Under the pieces are notes generated by a model. That model did not search any database. It was given only the letters and a program-made list of their open reading frames with translations, and had not been told where the DNA came from. Below are positions 39,301-40,865 of a stretch of 40,865 nt of DNA, in pieces. The stretch spans positions 1 to 40,865 of the forward strand of contig CAMHSB010000018.1 in the NCBI GenBank assembly GCA_946187695.1. Direction: 5' to 3'. Source of the DNA: an uncultured Bacteroidales bacterium. Lineage in GTDB: Bacteria > Bacteroidota > Bacteroidia > Bacteroidales > Paludibacteraceae. Position numbers and translations under genes: made by a program. Numbering within the stretch: the first letter of the stretch is position 1; each line of letters starts with the position of its first letter.

Positions 39301-40865
39301 TGGTACTATCCTTGATTCGCGTAACTGGAGAGCGGGCACAACGCCTTCGTATGAAGGAACACCGACCAAGAATGCGACGGTTGACTATACCTATGAGTTT
39401 AATACAGAAAACCCGTGGACACCGGTAATTACAACGGTAAGCGGCTCAGCTACTTATACAGCGAACTACAAGAGCATCCCGCGCAAGTACACGATCACGT
39501 TCCTTAATTATGATATGTCTGTATTGGGAACGGCAGAAGTGGTCTATAACGGCACGCCGTCGAATGCGACCTATCTCGCTGCGGTGGCTCCGTTGACGGA
39601 GGATCCGTATAAGCCGGACAATAGCGCCTTCTCGTTTGAGTTCGCAGGATGGAGACTCCAAGGCGCAAGTGGCAACGGCTTTGCACAAGTGAAGGGCAAT
39701 CAGTCCTATATCGCACAATACACCCAGACGTCTAAGACCTACCGTATTTCGTTTATGGATGATGATGGCGAGACAGAGTTGCATTATTTGTTACTCGAAG
39801 TCGGTCAAACACCGTCTTATACTTGGCCTAACCCGAGCAAATCATCAACTGCCGAGTGGACCTATACGTTCACGGGTTGGACTCCGGCTACTTTCGCCGT
39901 AGTGGAAGGTCCGCAGACATACGTCGCTAATTACAGCTCAACCAAACGCAGTTACACCATCACATGGGTTGACGGTAACGGTGAGACCTTGAAGAAGGAG
40001 CAGGTAGCGTATGGTCAGACCCCGGCATACACCGGTGCAACACCGACGAAGACCGCAACGGATCAGTACACATACACGTTCAACAACACATGGTCGCCCG
40101 CAATTGTATCTGTAACAGGCGCAGCTACCTATACCGCTCAGTTCGGTAGTACGGTGAACAAGTATGACATCACATGGGTTGACGGAAATGGTGCGACACT
40201 GAAGACCGAGCAGGTAGAGTACGGTCAGACCCCGGCATACACCGGTGCAACACCGACGAAGACCGCAACGGATCAGTACACGTATACGTTCAATAATACA
40301 TGGTCACCTGCGATTGTATCTGTAACGGGTGATGCTACCTATACCGCTCAATTCGGTAATACGGTGAACAAGTATGACATCACCTGGGTTGACGGTAACG
40401 GTGCGACTTTGAAGACGGAAAAAGTGGAGTATGGTCAGACGCCGGCTTACTCTGGTGCTACTCCGACTAAGACCGCAACGGCTCAATACACGTATACCTT
40501 CAATAATACATGGTCGCCCGCGATTGTAGCGGTAACTGGAGATAAGACCTATACCGCTCAATTCGGTAATACGGTGAACGAATACACCATCACATGGGTT
40601 GATGGTAACGGTGCAACGTTGAAGACCGAGCAGGTAGAGTACGGTGCAACTCCTGCCTATACTGGCGAGACTCCGACGAAGACCGCAACGGATCAGTACA
40701 CGTACACGTTTAATAACACGTGGTCGCCTGCAATTGTATCTGTAACAGGCGCAGCTACCTATACCGCTCAGTTCGGTAGCACGGTTAACGAATACACCAT
40801 CAAATGGGTAGACGGTAACGGTGAGACCTTGAAGAAGGAGCAGGTAGCGTATGGTCAGACCCCGG
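33329..40865 (+). CDS. Second giant exported beta-helix / InlB-repeat surface protein, 3' end beyond the window
   Basis: A frame of at least 2512 codons, open from ATG 33329 to the window end; I checked it at many points. Residues 1-42 are a signal peptide with a long basic start, ending in GVGNVWA. DDGWYFAGWSD is near residue 112. Two or three Ig-like units follow (TWTVTGISV, TYTFNGN). About 411-1320 is a long beta-solenoid with a recurring AYG(V/L)YA motif. About 1438-1680 is the block shared with the first giant protein (GDWCGGS, FPITHYFYQSIECP). InlB-type repeats start near 1905; from residue 2211 they become near-identical 70-residue units. The ten bases before the start, CAAAAAGATATGA, match the first giant gene. 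No promoter is clear in the 68-bp gap, so it may depend on the promoter at 32708. Likely an adhesin; inferred. Confidence 0.88.
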   Translation, partial: MTTKLFKSMNLIRRGSGASLNLFRYAAMVLVLLALGVGNVWAHSKHYGKAVLQNATGHGTVYLSTASGSNSGQTSSSNPGTVGGQSWITWNCGESSSNDSKTYYARSSAADDGWYFAGWSDNSNATSYTASTTGKTFTKATSTNQNSPTTSTIYGFFKPVTVTGAPANVNINPTDPSATYNDAAGTVVSFTTANSNKIGDFTTAESGDARWVISAWTRASASSATFNYKFVGNGSYGTNNRTFTKAVTLTSKGDASSTKTCTLTAKYPNPRVIECNAEATDLTIYPTFKAADATQEAVEKTAVFDVVYADNANNFTAAFSGATGSGTWTVTGISVDQTNQKATVTYTFNGNKAVGTHTAVLTLTANNCQGWDDTSAAGGASATITLTAENTQEATNDASVTTTANVTTEYATFAQALAAANATSGATLTLLRNVDLGTITATNNITKAMTIDLNGKELRAAVNATSVGILTITKAVAVTIKDSKTGGKIINEIARNSEIRTIFVNAAGASLTLESGTLAVNNLGQYASKAATVNGVAVTAYTSCSARVIHQVAGSTVNINGGKLDAKGTRSVYGIVQGSSAATNKAGTTVLNVTGGEIAVEAPYNALGIYAYGKVNMSAGVINTHITTDLIDAAYAADNGNNTNNGYGYGIQMKVSVSATASSCYYGTLNMTGGTINVISDRTKAASLYNYGIYLEAAATGVGAGKTATDGTLSQKASAKASIENANITVHSNTYYSYGIIVYGSYNSYDNKYFTVPIKNCNIDVQAYLYTYAICANAAVNSTYGGCYWGDVELTGNTVTAESVTSHTAHAVLVSATTAHIFKDANTTTAPIYYGEYAVAAKAVINSGTYTAKTKTTTAYAVCSSTRAKTIYDSETTVAANRKPGGNAEAYPIVIIHGGTFRGEATTTTSRAVSSGGYTTIDGGTFEAFSTSTTAYGLYAVSGKLTASGVTISANATQYAYGAYADCGVPTNNTAQTGFAYAGEIELNNCDITATTRTSTEARGVVVNATNKNHNWTQFEKDKTSYSWSDATYNAYKSVFPCTVEGRDNVGVAIAAKATINGCDIKVTAGTTTAYGVYSTATSVSAYADASASPIVDIKNTKFTVKTDGTTSAYGVYAGGPTTIDGCDFTVQPKTTTAYGVYAYDKKTTITNTKFDVKGTTTVYGLYANAALGSTTGWDYHGEFELGEGNDLTAAATAGNTSHVLTLIAAKKNINTEGSAFNGDYANAASALITGGKYKATATGTTSYVLNLSAQQVQGSAVSQPSCTVEGGKFWALASGGTTGICTTNGVAGSILFKGGVYNVNTTLSKHIPEGYEEVPLASDRTEYGEGYRYEVDKAGMHGIDVCQIGSTKYKSLEEALQVVTSGQVIYMIANYTMATPGDYVLPANTTLLIPYKTGSGAGATTAIGNSASTTTSATTPSLFRKLTFGNGVNLICYGTIETSAQQKANGQYSACVGMPSGPYGQIQMDEGSHISLESGSRLNCWGYITGKGTINVKNNATVLEGFQLGDWCGGSNATTLTGSSNKGKAFPITHYFYQSIECPITYRPGAKALGSTHVNMSFVGTVGQDAVPLVGTSDAMFIMDNVNASEDTWVMKDYDETTDYCYWTINSGASIGNLIVNIPNAMSVNSADYVLPICSNMAVVLNYGEGSIGQHAVFTPGSKLIINKEGTLVLSGVNVSMLDLTEYTGATIYRASYSPTWGTTNPRSTSVNDAEVFVHGKVELKNNGGLYTSASGANIHSTNSDAGQVLYTSAAQGDKTTYYLKNAATSATAVTVNAAKLRNEDNTYSSTGGTAAGDVWVYVNSKWTKKTKEGCFSVETTDKKHYFIQPSDVVEVNYPAQSNHTYTSVTGGRVFVWDADCYWWEVETTPTPEGYYKATTPNHNGKYNYYYYDSSAACWKIKTITVTWNINGSNTNYSVGYGTKPEWLGATPTKSSSSSDYVWRWDGWTQGSSTEVIDNKELPIVTENTTFTAHFYEKYYEYNITFKNSDGTILDSRNWRAGTTPSYEGTPTKNATVDYTYEFNTENPWTPVITTVSGSATYTANYKSIPRKYTITFLNYDMSVLGTAEVVYNGTPSNATYLAAVAPLTEDPYKPDNSAFSFEFAGWRLQGASGNGFAQVKGNQSYIAQYTQTSKTYRISFMDDDGETELHYLLLEVGQTPSYTWPNPSKSSTAEWTYTFTGWTPATFAVVEGPQTYVANYSSTKRSYTITWVDGNGETLKKEQVAYGQTPAYTGATPTKTATDQYTYTFNNTWSPAIVSVTGAATYTAQFGSTVNKYDITWVDGNGATLKTEQVEYGQTPAYTGATPTKTATDQYTYTFNNTWSPAIVSVTGDATYTAQFGNTVNKYDITWVDGNGATLKTEKVEYGQTPAYSGATPTKTATAQYTYTFNNTWSPAIVAVTGDKTYTAQFGNTVNEYTITWVDGNGATLKTEQVEYGATPAYTGETPTKTATDQYTYTFNNTWSPAIVSVTGAATYTAQFGSTVNEYTIKWVDGNGETLKKEQVAYGQTP
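39959..40865 (+). repeat. 210-bp tandem repeats (70 aa each), at least 4.3 copies
   Basis: Units begin at 39959, 40169, 40379, 40589 and 40799 (cut by the window end). Each encodes ITWVDGNG(A/E)TLK to TYTAQFG(S/N)TVN(K/E)Y, a Listeria-Bacteroides (InlB B-type) repeat. Spacing is exactly 210 bp with substitutions only. The fifth unit differs from the first at only two of its 67 visible bases, but differs much more from the second to fourth. More divergent repeats precede the array from about 39040. Confidence 0.93.

Noticed and set aside
1..40865. tRNA, rRNA, insertion sequences, integrase and attachment sites
   Set aside because: I looked for cloverleaf-like ends, transposase motifs and flanking direct repeats and recognised none; the accessory patch has no visible mobility gene.

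Overview
The window looks like chromosomal DNA of a member of the Bacteroidales. The evidence is the S10/spc/alpha ribosomal gene order with map and infA, zinc-free S14 and L36, repeated promoters of the Bacteroidetes type (TTG, 20 bp, TAnnTTTG), and giant Listeria-Bacteroides-repeat surface proteins. I cannot fix the family. Every gene I accept is on the + strand.

Region 1 (1-12.7 kb): a long ribosomal operon, entered inside rpsC. It runs rplP-rpmC-rpsQ-rplN-rplX-rplE-rpsN-rpsH-rplF-rplR-rpsE-rpmD-rplO-secY-map-infA-rpmJ-rpsM-rpsK-rpsD-rpoA-rplQ and ends with an aspartyl-tRNA synthetase of the short archaeal type and a terminator. The spc part is tightly packed. From rplO onward most of the wider gaps hold short tandem repeats with 7-8 bp units.

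Region 2 (12.7-20.6 kb): a promoter, a 2509-residue exported protein (beta-helix regions plus eight InlB-type repeats) and a 47-codon gene with a strong Shine-Dalgarno sequence, closed by a terminator.

Region 3 (20.6-28.8 kb): two adjacent transcription units that look like an acyl/lipid biosynthetic locus. The first holds an Lnb-like membrane protein, a degenerate condensation-domain protein and a PsiD/phosphatidylserine-decarboxylase-like enzyme. The second holds a ketoreductase, a ketosynthase, an acyl carrier protein, a four-helix-bundle protein and an acyl-AMP ligase. My inference is that the ligase/ACP/KS/KR make or load an acyl chain and the decarboxylase and condensation-like proteins build or attach an amine head group; the product is unknown. 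This region is riddled with a 9-bp CTAG repeat that lies inside genes in frame and that begins on the stop codon of three genes.

Region 4 (28.8-33.3 kb): an accessory patch of single genes with their own promoters or terminators, several degraded: a DUF4143 ATPase, a HipA-like tail, a 33-codon ORF, a Bro-N protein, a shortened DUF3737 protein and a truncated RhuM.

Region 5 (33.3 kb to end): a second giant exported protein, paralogous to the first, that runs off the window inside a nearly identical 210-bp repeat array.

Most striking: the tandem-repeat arrays that start on stop codons, the compact acyl-amine-like locus, and the paired giant surface proteins. No rRNA, tRNA, CRISPR or insertion sequence was recognised. 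All family calls are from reading the sequence, without database searches.
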